A DNA stretch of 64,000 bases from Symsagittifera roscoffensis (GCF_963678635.1 NC_087071.1:20987194-21051193); one strand, 5' to 3'. Numbered from the stretch's first letter, positions 19,561 through 33,336 are shown. A program made the numbers and translations. Notes: generated by a model from the letters alone, not told the origin.

Positions 19561-21426
19561 TCGTGATCCAATGAAAAAACTTAAAACAAAAATTAGATGA
19601 TTTCAAACTATTTTATCAGTCAGGTAAAAATTTTAAGAAATCGCTTTCTAGGTTAGGGCAAGGGAAAGGAACAAATGATGATTTAGAAATTTAGCTTCAA
19701 TTTGCTTTTTTTTCAATTCAAGTAAATTCTGAAAAAAAAATAGTTCGAAAGAAATCGTTTTGATAGCGAAGTTTCCGAAATTAATGTGCCTCTGAATGGG
19801 ACTTGCAATATGGTTGGATGCCGTTCTATGGCAAAAAAGTAGGCTGAGAATGATGAATCACTGACAAGTTTCGAAGCGAAGTCAATTTTGAATCAAAAAA
19901 AGTTTGAGTATCTTTTGGTTCAAAAATTGCTCAACCATTCATTTGTGAGGTGCAGGGTGCAACAGATCCAAGCGCAATGAATTCTTCATGACATTTAAAA
20001 AAACTGAGTTACATGCACCAATGAATTTAATGGTGTTATTAAACAAAAAATCACGCTAATGATACAACTTGCAAATGACGCGTGCTCATTGTGTACACTT
20101 AATGCTGAATTATTTCGAATGGTGCTCGGACTATTTTTAAAAAATAAGTTTTCTTCCACCTTGAATTTAAATTATGTACACTGTTTTTTTTTAAGCCTGA
20201 TTGCATGTATTTTATTAATTAGAGCGATTATTTGTTCCCCCCATTGAAAATGGGGAGGAAATTTGGGTTCGAGTATGTTTTAGTTTTTTTCCTATCAAAT
20301 ACTTATCATAAAGATTCATACCTGCCTGCAGCAGGCACATCTTGAAGTGCAAATAAAGCGAAAAACCTGTCAAAAAGCGGGCATAATAATAACCTGCCAA
20401 AATAACATCTATCAAGCTAATTTGTCTCATTCCATACAAAATTTTCAGCTAGCTACCCATGTTATTTAATAAAACATTCCAAAAACAAAAATATGGACAG
20501 TTTGTGTAAATAGTTTCAAGGTTTACAATTACGAGTACTTCATCTTTCTACAAAAAAAGTTTAGCCCACGTTCTATTCAAAATAGTTTTGCAAAAGTTAT
20601 TCCAAACAGCAGTGTAGGACTCTTTTTTTGAAATCGCTCGACCAAATGATAAACCACATTAGAGAAGACAAGGTGGCTGAAACTCTGAAGTTTATTTTGC
20701 TTAGACGGAGGTTTGAGAAGGATTCCAAAAGGCGACCCGCCTAGACCGATCGGGTCTAAAAGCGCTGAAAGCAGGCTCCATTATGTGTAAAACAAATTAC
20801 TGGAAGCTTCCCGTTCTCGTCGAAATCCGTCGGTCAGCAAAAAACGTAAAGAAACGTTTTTCAGAGTTAGACTTCAAGAAAGCATTCAAATGTATGAGTT
20901 GGAAAATCATGTTGAAATGTTTGTTTTTTGGTTTTTTATTTGCTTTTTTATTATAAATTGCACTTTTAATGAATGTAACTATTTTTCCTACCTGAGTTCT
21001 ATCAAAAAGTCAATAGACAAAACATAGCAAACTGAGCATAAAGTCCCATTTTGAATTGTTTAAAAACTCGAACGCTGGTAAAAGTTTGGGACTCAGAATT
21101 TTCGGTTGATTTTCAGACGATGAAAATTTGATCGACGATCTAATAATTTGCAAAATTGAAAAAATATATAAATTCTAAATTCTCGAGCTTTGTCTTTAAG
21201 GCCGGCCACGATTGCGCAGCGCAAATCACTTTCTAAATCGATTTTGGTTAGCTTACCCTTGAAACAAAATAAGGCAAATTCACAACACACAGGTTTTTTT
21301 CACCCCTGGAAATATTTTGACAACCGAACTTCCCGCTTTTAAATCGTCAATTTTGTGTGATCTAAATTCGAATGTGCTCAACAATCAAATTTTTTGAGAA
21401 TGTAGTTGCACCTATGTTGGACAAAC

Positions 21427-21490
21427 TGTTCAGCATTTGGCCGCAAAGATTGAAAAACACAAGGAAGATGACACAGGCTTAACCATATGA
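21427..21490 (+). repeat. Direct repeat, copy 1 (GTTCAGCATTTGGCC)
   Basis: GTTCAGCATTTGGCC, then AAGATTTGAA-AACACAAG-AAGATGACACA and GGCTTAA-CATATG, repeated at about 22219-22292 with few changes and a small insertion. Confidence 0.65.
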
Positions 21491-22218
21491 AAGAACGGAG
21501 AAGATGCAAAAACTGCTTATTTGGGAGATAATAAATCGACAAAAAGCTAATTGAAAATCTTATTTTTGGAAAGGATGAACAAAGAGAAGATGAGGCTTAG
21601 AGTCAACACAGGCAATGAGTTCAGGAGTTAAAACTTAACACTTAAAATTCGATTCTGTTTGTTATGTCATATTGGAAGTAAATAACAAACCAGAATGACA
21701 AACAATTCGATAAGAATGATTTTTTTAGCATCAGCGGTTGGAGTGCATTTTTTTGCGAGCAATTTCGTTTTGGTATGAGAAAGAAATAAACGGTGATGAG
21801 CGCAAAAGCCACTTTGAGCTTACAAATGTTTTACGGTTAGAGCACAATTCGAATAACATCGTCTCTGATTTTATTGGCAAACTAAAATTAAAGTAGTTGC
21901 ACACTAAAGAAGAATTAGTAAGAACTAGTTGGATACTAGTTAGAAAAAAAGTAGCTTAACACACACTGAAACTGGATCAAGATCTAGTTTGGGCGTGAAT
22001 ACTAAAAAAATGTGAGATTTTTCATCTAAAAGTGACTACAAGATCACAATAAATTTTACTCATCAGTCAACCACAAATTTGCCCAAAAAAAGAATCATTC
22101 TGAAAGATGAATTTTTTGAGTTAGGATCGCCTATAGCAGGGTTTTTGAAACAAGGAAAGCGTACAACCCACAAATTTCGTGTACCCCGGATGTTGATACC
22201 CGCACTTACCGCTTTTAC

Positions 22219-22292
22219 ATTGTTCAGCATTTGGCCACAAGATTTGAAGAACACAAGAAAGATGACACACCTTTAGGCTTAAACATATGGCA
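22219..22292 (+). repeat. Direct repeat, copy 2
   Basis: Partner of 21427-21490, 790 bases downstream. Confidence 0.65.
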
Positions 22293-24290
22293 GTAAATAA
22301 AACCTTCATTTCTCTACCTAATCAGCAAAAGTGTGAAAAAAATAAAATCTAGAAACATAGGTAAGACGCAATTCGTGTTCCAAAAAAAGTTGCCCATTTT
22401 TAAATAAATTTATCAAAATAAATTTTCATCGAAGTTAAGGAGCAGTCGGAATGTTTGACGTTTTCTTGTTATAAAAGCAGCATTCTTGTAATAATGTAAA
22501 ATTTAGTTCCAAGCCTGCGACAATGGCAGTAGAAATCTCTTCCGTTTTCAAGCATCTCCTAAATTCAAAGGTTCTGAATTTTTACTTAACCTTCTACAGA
22601 ATCAGTGTTGAGTTTGATATATGAATGAGTTCAACCAATTTTTAAAGAAATTCCCCATACATTGTTTTTCGAATGTATTAGCCTGAATGCTTGTACCCTC
22701 AATCAATTTTCGTTGTTTTGAATAAAAATTTCATGCTTTTCAAATTTCCGCGGTGGACACATTTAAATTATAATGCTGCTATTTTTCGTATTCAATTGTT
22801 ATAGTTCATTGATACTGAGACAATTGTTTTTTTTTTCTGATATGAAGTTCTCTGGCATATCATGATTCTGGTTTAAAAAACTTTGTTTTTTTCAACTTTT
22901 TGTAGTGTAATGCTGCATCTTGGATAAAGTTTCTAATGTTTTTCTATAATATTTACAGAAACCAAAGTAAAATTGCGCAGAAACTTTTGCATTTTCATTT
23001 CAATTTTTGGTTATCGCCAAAATAATCACAGCAAGAACAATATTTGTAAAACCTTGTTCCAAATTTATGTTACGTGCCTCACTGAATCTTATGAAAAAGA
23101 TTTTTTTAAAGCACCAAAAATTTTGTTGAATCATCTTAAGCTTGTTAAATTGGTACGATTTCCTTTAACCTGGTTAGTCCAAATTTCAGAGCGAAAAGCC
23201 TAGAAATATAAAGTTTTATGAGAAATAAAATTTGTTTGAGAACTAGAACTAGCATTAGCAGGCGCCAGTTCGATTCAATTTTCGTGCTGGATTAGTTGCC
23301 ACGCATAAAAATGCATTTCCGGCGTCATCGATAAACTTTCAGAAATGAGTCCACAAGTAGTCCAAGAAAATGACGAAGTTGCAGTATTCAAACATCAAAG
23401 TTTTCAAACATTATTGCAGTTAAGATATTTTAATAATGGAACTCTAGGAGACAATATCTTCATCCGATTTAAATACATAATCTCAAAATAAAATTTTTTT
23501 GTAGGCAAAACTGGTCTGAATATAGAACTTACATGTGTGTATATTAAATCATAGTTTTTGAACATGTTTACATGTTTCATAAATGTTTACCTTGAAACTT
23601 CTTATTTATATGTTTACATTTATATCAATCTATAACTCATCAAACAACCTAATTCAAATAACAACCTAATTCAAGAGAAAGCAGAATCAAAATTTTTTCA
23701 AAAAATCAAAATTGGTCAATTCTTTTATAGCTTCCAAGTCAAATTTTCACTTTTTTGTTTTTTGAAAAGTTCAGTTTTTATTTTTTCAACAACTACAAAG
23801 CATAAAGTAAAATTCTATTTGTGAAAAAAGACTTGAGCATGTTTTTTCTAACCATTTCTATAAAATTTTCAGTTTTTACCGAAAATATAATTAAATTTGC
23901 ACTTATTTCAAAGTAACATTTTAAATTGTTATTTTGTTTGTATGCCCGACAAAATGGACATTTGTCCAATTGGTTTTTGATGTTTTGTTTCTCCCATAAC
24001 TTATTCAGAGCGTATTCTTAAGAAGTTTCAACATATGTATAAAACTTTACATCATTTTCATTAGAAAAGTTGAGAAAACAGAAAGTTTCCTTCTGAAATC
24101 TCTAAGGTTTTTTCTCTGAATGACTCTGCGGAGTTTTTTCTGAAAGACTTTTCATTTCGGACGTAAATTAGCAACTTTTGATTTTCGCGCAACAAATATA
24201 AACCTAGTTGAAGAAGAAACATATTCATAATTCTTTCAAAGTACTTCTAAAATTGGTCAATCCTTTTTTAGTTTTCAAGTCAAGTTTTGT

Positions 24291-24757
24291 CTGTATGTAT
24301 GTATGTATGTATGTATGTATGTATGTATGTATGTATGTATGTATGTATGTATGTATGTATGTATGTATGTATGTATGTATGTATGTATGTATGTATGTAT
24401 GTATGTATGTATGAATGTATGTATGTATGTATGTATGTATGTATGTATGTATGTATGTATGTATGTATGTATGTATGTATGTATGTATGTATGTATGTAT
24501 GTATGTATGTATGTATGTATGTATGTATGTATGTATGTATGTATGTATGTATGTATGTATGTATGTATGTATGTATGTATGTATTTATGTATGTATGTAT
24601 GTATGTATGTATGTATGTATGTATGTATGTATGAATGTATGTATGTATGTATGTATGTATGTATGTATGTATGTATGTATGTATGTATGTATGTATGTAT
24701 GTATGTATGTATGTATGTATGTATGTATGTATGTATGTATGTATGTATGTATGTATG

Positions 24758-24788
<31 letters not shown>
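24291..24788 (+). repeat. (GTAT)n microsatellite 1
   Basis: About 500 bases of GTAT repeats with rare point changes, in the first higher-order unit. It interrupts the monomer at TTTTCAAGTCAAGTTTTGTCT. Degenerate repeats continue to about 24960. Confidence 0.98.
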
Positions 24789-26100
24789 CTAGGTATGTAT
24801 GTATGTATGTATATATGTATGTATGTATGTATATATGTATATGTGTGCGTTTGTACGTTTCTACGAACGTATGTATGTATGTATGTGTGTATGTATGTTT
24901 GTATCTATGTGTGTAGGTTGTTTGAATGTATATATGAATGTATGTATGTAGGTATCCATGAACGTAAGTATCTATTTACGTAACACTGTTTTATGGATAA
25001 CCGCCAACTTTTGTTTCTTAGAGTAGATTTAACAAATATAAACGTATTTCGAAGGAACAGCTTCAAAATTGATCCAAAAGTGTTCTAGTTTTCAAGTCAA
25101 TTTTTTTTCCTTTTTTTATCAATTCAATAAATTTTTGCATAATTTCTCAAAAACTACAGAGTCTTAAACGTTGTTTTACATATCAAAAAAAGCCTTGAGT
25201 ATGTTTTTTCTAGCTCTATGTTAGTTTTTCCCATTCTACGCGTAAAGATTTTATATTTCTGAGATTGCTTTTGAGTATCCGCCGAAACGCTGTTTTTTGG
25301 ATACCCGACTAAAGGGAAAACCGTCTACACGGTGCTTTTGTAAGTTTTTCTTTGATCAATTTCAAATTTAATGATTAAGAGGCTTCAAAAAACATATAAA
25401 ACATTATATGAAGCCCTCAGAAACTTTAAGAAAATATACAAATTAATGCGGAAAACTCGGATAAATTAACTAGTTTCATAGTTCTTCTCTGATTTGTTAT
25501 TCTTTCTGGGTTTAAACTGCCCACTTTTGTTCTCCAATGTAAGATTCAGCAAATATGAACCTGAATTAATAAAAAACGGATTCATAATTTTTTTGAAAAA
25601 CATCAAAATTAGGCTTTTTTCAGTTTTCAAGTCAAAATTTTTCCCCTTTTTATCAATTCCAAAAATCATTAATTAATTACTCAAGAACTGCAGATTGTTA
25701 AACAGCTTTTTTTCATGTCAAAATAAGCTCTGAGTTTGAATTTTCTAGCTATATATAAAACTTAATAAGTCTCATTTTAGAAAATATATATTCTTGTATA
25801 TATTTTGACATGAAACGTACTCTTAAGAAGTTTCAAAATATGTATAAAACTTTACATCATTTTCATTAGAAAAGTTAAGAAAACAGAAAGTTTCCTTCTG
25901 AAATCTCTAAGGTTTTTTCTCTGAATGACTCTGAGGAGTTTTTGCTGAAAGACTTTTCATTTCGGACGTTAATTAGCAACTTTTGATTTTCGCGCAACAA
26001 ATATAAACCTAGTTGAAGAAGAAACATATTCATAATTCTTTCAAAGTACTTCTAAAATTGGTCAATCCTTTTTTAGTTTTCAAGTCAAGTTTTGTCTGTT

Positions 26101-26588
26101 TGTATGTATGTATGTATGTATGTATGTATGTATGTATGTATGTATGTATGTATGTATGTATGTATGTATGTATGTATGTATGTGTGTATGTATGTATGTA
26201 TGTATGTATGTATGTATGTATGTATGTATGTATGTATGTATGTATGTATGTATGTATGTATGTATGTATGTATGTATGTATGTATGTATGTATGTATGTA
26301 TGTATGTATGTATGTATGTATGTATGTATGTATGTATGTATGTATGTATGTATGTATGTATGTATGTATGTATGTATGTATGTATGTATGTATGTATGTA
26401 TGTATGTATGTATGTATGTATGTATGTATGTATGTATGTATGTATGTATGTATGTATGTATGTATGTATGTATGTATGTATGTATGTATGTATGTATGTA
26501 TGTATGTATGTATGTATGTATGTATGTATGTATGTATGTATGTATGTATGTATGTATGTATGTATGTATGTATGTATGTATGTATGTA
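26101..26588 (+). repeat. (GTAT)n microsatellite 2
   Basis: Same insertion point as in unit 1. It is the purest of the four runs. Confidence 0.98.
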
Positions 26589-27886
26589 TATATGTATTTG
26601 TGTGCGTTTTAACGTTTCTACGAACGTATGTATGTATGTATGTGTGTATGTATGTATGTGTGTATGTATGTTTGTATCTATGTGTGTAGGTTGTTTGAAT
26701 GTATATATGAATGTATGTATGTATGTATCCATGAACGTAAGTATCTATTTACGTAACACTGTTTTATGGATAACTGCCAACTTTTGTTTCATAGAATAGA
26801 TTTAACAAATATAAACGTATTTCGAAGGAACAGCTTCAAAATTGGTTCAAAATATTTCGAAATTTGCCAAAAATGCTCTTGTTTTCAAGTCATTTTTTTT
26901 TCCTTTTTTTTATCAATTCAATAAATTTTTGCATAATTTCTCAAAAACTACAGTCTTAAGCGTTGTTTTACATATCAAAAAAAGCCCAGAGTATGTTTTT
27001 TCTAGCTCTATGTTGGTTTTTCCCATTCTACGCGTAAAGCTTTTATATTTCTGCGATTGCTTTTGAGTATCCGCCGAAACGCTGTTTTTTGGATACCCGA
27101 CTAAACGGAAAACCGTCTACACGGTGCTTTTTTTAGTTTTTCTTTGATCAATTTCAAATGTAATGATTAAGAGGCTTCAAAAAACATTTAAAAAATTATA
27201 AGATGCCCGCAGAAACTTTAAGAAAATAAACAACTTAATACGGTAAACTCGGATAAATTAACTAGTTTCATAGTTCTTTTCTGATTTGTTTTTCTTTCTG
27301 GGTTTAAACTGCCCACTTTTGTTCTCCAATGTAAGATTCAGCAAATATGAACCTGAATTAATAAAAAACGGATTCATAATTTTTTTGAAAAACATCAAAA
27401 TTAGGCTTTTTTCAGTTTTCAAGTCAAAATTTTTCCCCTTTTTATCAATTCCAAAAATCATTAATTAATTACTCAAGAACTGCAGATTGTTAAACAGCTT
27501 TTTTTATGTCAAAATAAGCTCTCAGTTTGAATTTTCTAACTATATATAAAACTTAATAAGTCTCATTTTAGAATATATATATTCTTGTATATATTTTGAC
27601 ATGAAACGTACTCTTAAGAAGTTTCAAAATATGTATAAGACTTTACATCATTTTCATTAGAAAAGTTAAGAAAACAGAAAGTTTCCTTCTGAAATCTCTA
27701 AGGTTTTTTCTCTGAATGACTCTGAGGAGTTTTTTCTGAAAGTCTTTTCATTTCGGACGTTAATTAGCAACTTTTGATTTTCGCGCAACAAATATAAACC
27801 TAGTTGAAGAAGAAACATATTCATAATTCTTTCAAGGTACTTTTAAAATTGGTCAATCATTTTTTAGTTTTCAAGTCAAGTTTTGT

Positions 27887-28149
27887 CTGTATGTATGTAT
27901 GTATGTATGTATGTATGTATGTATGTATGTATGTATGTATGTATGTATGTATGTGTGTATGTATGTATGTATGTATGTATGTATGTATGTATGTATGTAT
28001 GTATGTATGTATGTATGTATGTATGTATGTATGTATGTATGTATGTATGTATGTATGTATGTATGTATGTATGTATGTATGTATGTATGTATGTATGTAT
28101 GTATGTATGTATGTATGTATGTATGTATGTATGTATGTATGTATCTATG

Positions 28150-28180
<31 letters not shown>

Positions 28181-28328
28181 GTATGTATGTATGTATGTAT
28201 GTATGTATGTATGTATGTATGTATGTATGTATGTATGTATGTATGTATGTATGTATGTATGTATGTATGTATGTATGTATGTATGTATGTATGTATGTAT
28301 GTATGTATGTATGTATGTATGTATGTAT
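27887..28328 (+). repeat. (GTAT)n microsatellite 3
   Basis: Same context; a few changed units (for example GTGT, CTAT, AAGT). Confidence 0.98.
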
Positions 28329-29614
28329 ATATGTATTTGTGTGCGTTTTTACGTTTCTACGAACGTATGTATGTATGTATGTGTGTATGTATGTTTGTAT
28401 CTATTTGTGTAGGTTGTTTGAATGTATATATGAATGTATGTATGTATGTATCCATGAACGTAAGTATCTTTTTACGTAACACTGTTTTATGGATAACTGC
28501 CAACTTTTGTTCCATAAAGTAGGTTTAAACGTAATATAAACGTATTTCGAAGGAACAGCTTCAAAATTGGTTCAAAATACTTCGAAATTTGCCAAAAGTG
28601 TTCTAGTTTTCAAGTCAAATTTTTCCTTTTTTTTAATCAATTCAATAAATTTTTGCATAATTTCTCAGAAACTACAGAGTCTTAAACGTTGTTTTACATA
28701 TCAAAAAAAGCCCTGAGTATGTTTTTTCTAGCTCTATGTTAGTTTTTCCCATTCTACGCGTAAAGATTTTATATTTGTGCGATTGCTTTTGAGTATCCGC
28801 CGAAACGCTGTTTTTTGAATACCCGACTAAACGGAAAACCGTCTACACGGTGCTTTTTTTAGTTTTTCTTTGATCAGTTTCAAATGTAATGATTAAGAGG
28901 CTCCAAAAAACATATAAAACCTTATAAGATGCCCTCAGAAGTTTTAAGAAAATAAACAACTTAATGCGGAAAACTCGGATAAATTAACTAGTTTCATAGT
29001 TCTTCTCTGATTTGTTTTTCTTTCTGGGTTTAAACTGCCCACTTTTGTTCTCCAATGTAAGATTCAGCAAATATGAACCTGAATTAATAAAAAACGGATT
29101 CATAATTTTTTTGAAAAACATCAAAATTAGGCTTTTTTTTAGTTTTCAAGTCAAAATTTTTCCCCTTTTTATCAATTCCAAAAATCATTAATTAAATACT
29201 CAAGAACTGCAGATTGTTAAACAGCTTTTTTTCATGTCAAAATAAGCTCTCAGTTTGAATTTTCTAGCTATATATAAAACTCAATATGTCTCATTTTAGA
29301 ATATAAATATTCTTGTATATATTTTGACATGAAACGTACTCTTAAGAAGTTTCAAAATATGTATAAAACTTTACATCATTTTTATTAGAAAAGTTGAGAA
29401 AACAGAAAGTTTCCATCTGAAATCTCTAAGGTTTTTTCTCTGAATGACTCTGACGAGTTTTTTCTGAAAGACTTTTCATTTCGGACGTAAATTAGCAACT
29501 TTTGATTTTCGCGCAACAAATATAAACCTAGTTGAAGAAGAAACATATTCATAATTCTTTCAAAGTACTTCTAAAGTTGGTCAATCCTTTTTTAGTTTTC
29601 AAGTCAAGTTTTGT

Positions 29615-29901
29615 CTGTATGTATGTAAGTATGTATGTATGTATGTATGTATGTATGTATGTATGTATGTATGTATGTATGTATGTATGTATGAATGTAT
29701 GTATGTATGTATGTATGTATGTATGTATGTATGTATGTATGTATGAATGTATGTATGTATGTATGTATGTATGTATGTATGTATGTATGTATGTATGTAT
29801 GTATGTATGTATGTATGTATGTATGTATGTATGTATGTATGTATGTATGTATGTATGTATGTATGTATGTATGTATGTATGTATGTATGTATGTATGTAT
29901 T

Positions 29902-29932
<31 letters not shown>

Positions 29933-30052
29933 GTATGTATGTATGTATGTATGTATGTATGTATGTATGTATGTATGTATGTATGTATGTATGTATGTAT
30001 CTAGGTATGTATGTATTTATGTATATATGTATGTATGTATGTATATATGTAT
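29615..30052 (+). repeat. (GTAT)n microsatellite 4
   Basis: Same context; its distal end (CTAGGTATG, TATATATGTATATGTGTG) matches that of run 1 rather than runs 2 and 3. Confidence 0.98.
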
Positions 30053-32300
30053 ATGTGTGTGTTTGTACGTTTCTACGAACGTATGTATGTATGTATGTGT
30101 GTATGTATGTTTGTATCTATGTGTGTAGGTTGTTTGAATGTATATATGAATGTATGTATGTAGGTATCCATGAACGTAAGTATCTATTTACGTAACACTG
30201 TTTTATGGATAACCGCCAACTTTTGTTTCTTAGAGTAGATTTAACAAATATAAACGTATTTCGAAGGAACAGCTTCAAAATTGATCCAAAAGTGTTCTAG
30301 TTTTCAAGTCAATTTTTTTTCCTTTTTTTATCAATTCAATAAATTTTTGCATAATTTCTCAAAAACTACAGAGTCTTAAACGTTGTTTTACATATCAAAA
30401 AAAGCCTTGAGTATGTTTTTTCTAGCTCTATGTTAGTTTTTCCCATTCTACGCGTAAAGATTTTATATTTCTGAGATTGCTTTTGAGTATCCGCCGAAAC
30501 GCTGTTTTTTGGATACCCGACTAAAGGGAAAACCGTCTACACGGTGCTTTTGTAAGTTTTTCTTTGATCAATTTCAAATTTAATGATTAAGAGGCTTCAA
30601 AAAACATATAAAACATTATATGAAGCCCTCAGAAACTTTAAGAAAATATACAAATTAATGCGGAAAACTCGGATAAATTAACTAGTTTCATAGTTCTTCT
30701 CTGATTTGTTATTCTTTCTGGGTTTAAACTGCCCACTTTTGTTCTCCAATGTAAGATTCAGCAAATATGAACCTGAATTAATAAAAAACGGTTTCATAAT
30801 TTTTTTGAAAAACATCAAAATTAGGCTTTTTTTTCAGTTTTCAAGTCAAAATTTTTCCCCTTTTTATCAATTCCAAAAATCATTAATTAATTACTCAAGA
30901 GCTGCAGATTGTTAAACAGCTTTTTTCATGTCAAAATAAGCTCTGAGTTTGAATTTTCTAGCTATATATAAAACTTAATAAGTCTCATTTTAGAATATAT
31001 ATATTTTTAAGATTGTTCTGAAAAACCGCCAAAACGGTGTTTTTAGGATACTCAACAAAACGGAAAACGGTCAACACGGTTCTTGTTGTTTCGGGTTTTT
31101 TTTTGAATTGAGTTAGAAGTTACCTTTCAGAAGGTTTGTAAAAGTTTTTTAATACTTTATATGATGTCCTCAGAAACTCTAAGAAAATAGACAATTTAAA
31201 GCGGAACTCTCGAAAAAATTAATCAATTTCATCCATTTTCTACTATTTTTGTTTTCATTCTGGGTTTAAACTGCCAAATTTTGTCCTCTAAAGTGTAAAA
31301 AAAACTATTTATAAATCTATATTGTCAAAAAATTGAAACAAATTTTTTCAAAAAACATCAAAATTGGGCCAGTTTTTTTTCAGTTTTTAAGGCAATTTTC
31401 TTTTTTTTTTTTCAATTCAAAAAATCCCTAATTTATTTATCAAGGACTAAAGATTCTAAAGATTGTTTTACGGTGTTCTACATGTCAAAAAAAGCTCTGA
31501 GTTTGAGTTTTCTATCTATATATAACATCTAATGAGTCTCATTTTAGAAACGACATTTTTTTGCGATTGCTTTGAAAAACCACCATAACGGTGCTTTTTT
31601 GGATACTCGAAAAAACGGAAAACGGTTTTTTAAGTTTTTCTTCATTTGATTTTAAAATTGTTGTTCATGAGGCTTCTTAAAATGTGTAATACCCTATATG
31701 AAGTCCTCAAAAATTTTAAGAAAATATACAATTTAATCCGGAAAACTCAAAAACATTAACTATTTTCAGTTTTCCTATGATTTTTGTATTCATTCTGGGT
31801 TTAAACTGCCAATTTTTGTTCTCTAAAATAGAATTAAAGAAATATGAACCTGAATTCAGAAAAAACTGTTTCATAATTTTTTTTTAAAAACCATCAAAAT
31901 AAATCAAATATTTTTCAGTTTTCAAGTCAATGTTTCCCTTTTTTTTATCAATTCAAAAATTCAATAATTAATTTCTCATGAACTACAGATTGTTAAACAA
32001 GGTTCGACATATCGAAATAAATCCCTGAAAATTGTTATCAATCACGTTATCAATAAATTTTTTTATTTATATTTTGGCTTTTTCCGAGAAACCGACGAAA
32101 AAGCTATTTTTTGGATAACCGCCGAAACAGATAACCATCAAAACGAATCTGATTTTTTCGCCTTGATTTTAATGTAATTGGAAAGAACTCTCCGAGAGAT
32201 TTCCAAATATGTATAATACTTTATATAATTTTTTGGAACTTTGAGAAAATAGACACTTTTTGCTCGAAAACTACTGTTTTCCATCTTTTTTTAAATTGAA

Positions 32301-33336
32301 CCAAAAAAACATAACTCGATTCAAAATGATAAAACATCGAATTTAGAAAAAACTATGGTGTTTGATATCGCTATGCATGGTCAAATGAATTATTTTTGCA
32401 AATAATTGGTTGCAAAATGGCTGCGTTACTAAAACCCCAGAAAAATCGTGATTTTTAGGATTTTTTGAGTGGCACCTATTGAAAAAAATTCTATACCCTT
32501 AGAGTTTTCGAATGCCATCTCTAAAATGTTATTTGGGTCATAAACTGAGCTGGCGTGAATGACCAACTTCAGCCGCAACGAAGATTTTATTAATTTTTTT
32601 TAGATATAGCTAAATGAATTCCTGGAGTGTTGTAGAATGCAGTACAAGTGTTTTTGATAGTTCTTCATTGTGGAAGAAATTCGAAAGTCACGTTCAGCTT
32701 CTATCCCAGTTAATTCAAATTTATTTTTTAAAAAGCGTTCTCAATCAGGTTCAGGTCCCAGGTGATGGGTCCCAAGTAAGTTCGAGGCCCCCACAAGTAG
32801 GTTTGAGAACCCCCCCCCCCCCTCAGTAGGTTAGAGCACCTCAGGGGGTTTGAGCCCTCCCCAGTGGTAGGAAGGAATCACCGAGGAATGGGTTTGAATC
32901 CTCGGACTCCCCCAATCGGATCTTTTTCCTTTCCCCCCACCTCACACATACATCAATTTTATGTTGTAACGAGGTATTTTACAAGGTTAAATATGAAGAC
33001 TAAATATGTTTGCCATAGCCTAATTAGTCCGCATACCAATTTTTGCAACAATCCGATGAGTGAACAAAGTTATACTATTTTTACTAATTTCACTGGTTGG
33101 CGGGAAAAAGAAAGAGAGCCCCCCAATCAAACGAATCGTCAAACGATTCGACGAACGGGTTGAGGAACGGGTCTCAGAATCCGATTAATGATCAGTTTGA
33201 CCTGATTTTTAATGTAATTATCCAGATATTTTGGATAACTTGAAGAAACGCAGCACGTGCGAAATGACCAGCGACGACTTTGCGGTGAACTTTTTAATTT
33301 CCAAGTAGAAAAAAAAACGAACAAAAGCAAAAAATT
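32301..33336. other. Non-coding DNA with C/G-rich decayed tandem motif
   Basis: No gene is visible. Around 32755-32920 an imperfect motif of AGTAGGTTTGAG...CCCC type recurs about five times, including a run of C at 32809-32822. Confidence 0.4.

Larger units (their letters stand above)
18191..23639. other. AT-rich DNA with local duplications, no clear gene
   Basis: No coding region can be supported; the 60-90-codon open frames have low-complexity Phe/Lys/Leu products. Two diverged duplications are described separately (18715-18890 with 19370-19560, and 21427-21490 with 22219-22292). A short minus-strand frame at 22121-22309 is Cys-rich but lacks splice or family support. Confidence 0.35.
23640..32300 (+). 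repeat. Satellite-like array with higher-order organisation
   Basis: The basic monomer is about 460-540 bp and recurs in degenerate form. Each carries, in order, a PolyT/CTTT-rich TTTTCAAGTCAA block, TTTTTATCAATTC, a TCTAGCT-type block, a CCGCCGAAACG-like block with TTTTTTGGATA, and a TTTAAACTGCC or CCGCCAACTTTTG block. Three kinds of monomer make a unit of roughly 1.71-1.81 kb that occurs four times (anchor GAAGGAACAGCTTC at 25051, 26824, 28549, 30263). Monomers left of 24190 and right of 31000 are more diverged, as expected at the edges of a tandem array homogenised in the middle. Confidence 0.85.

Noticed and set aside
22121-22309. Cys-rich minus-strand frame resembling a small secreted protein
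   Set aside because: It overlaps a direct-repeat copy, the partner copy does not keep the frame, and no signal peptide plus splice context is convincing.
25466-27468. 60-74-codon frames repeated identically in the satellite units (for example 25466-25669 and 27258-27461, minus)
   Set aside because: They recur only because the DNA unit recurs, are Lys/Phe/Asn-rich, and have no start or splice context.
24208-30195. Long (MYVC)n and (YIHT)n open frames in the GTAT runs, up to 235 codons, on both strands
   Set aside because: A tetranucleotide repeat without stop words is open in every frame. These are not genes.
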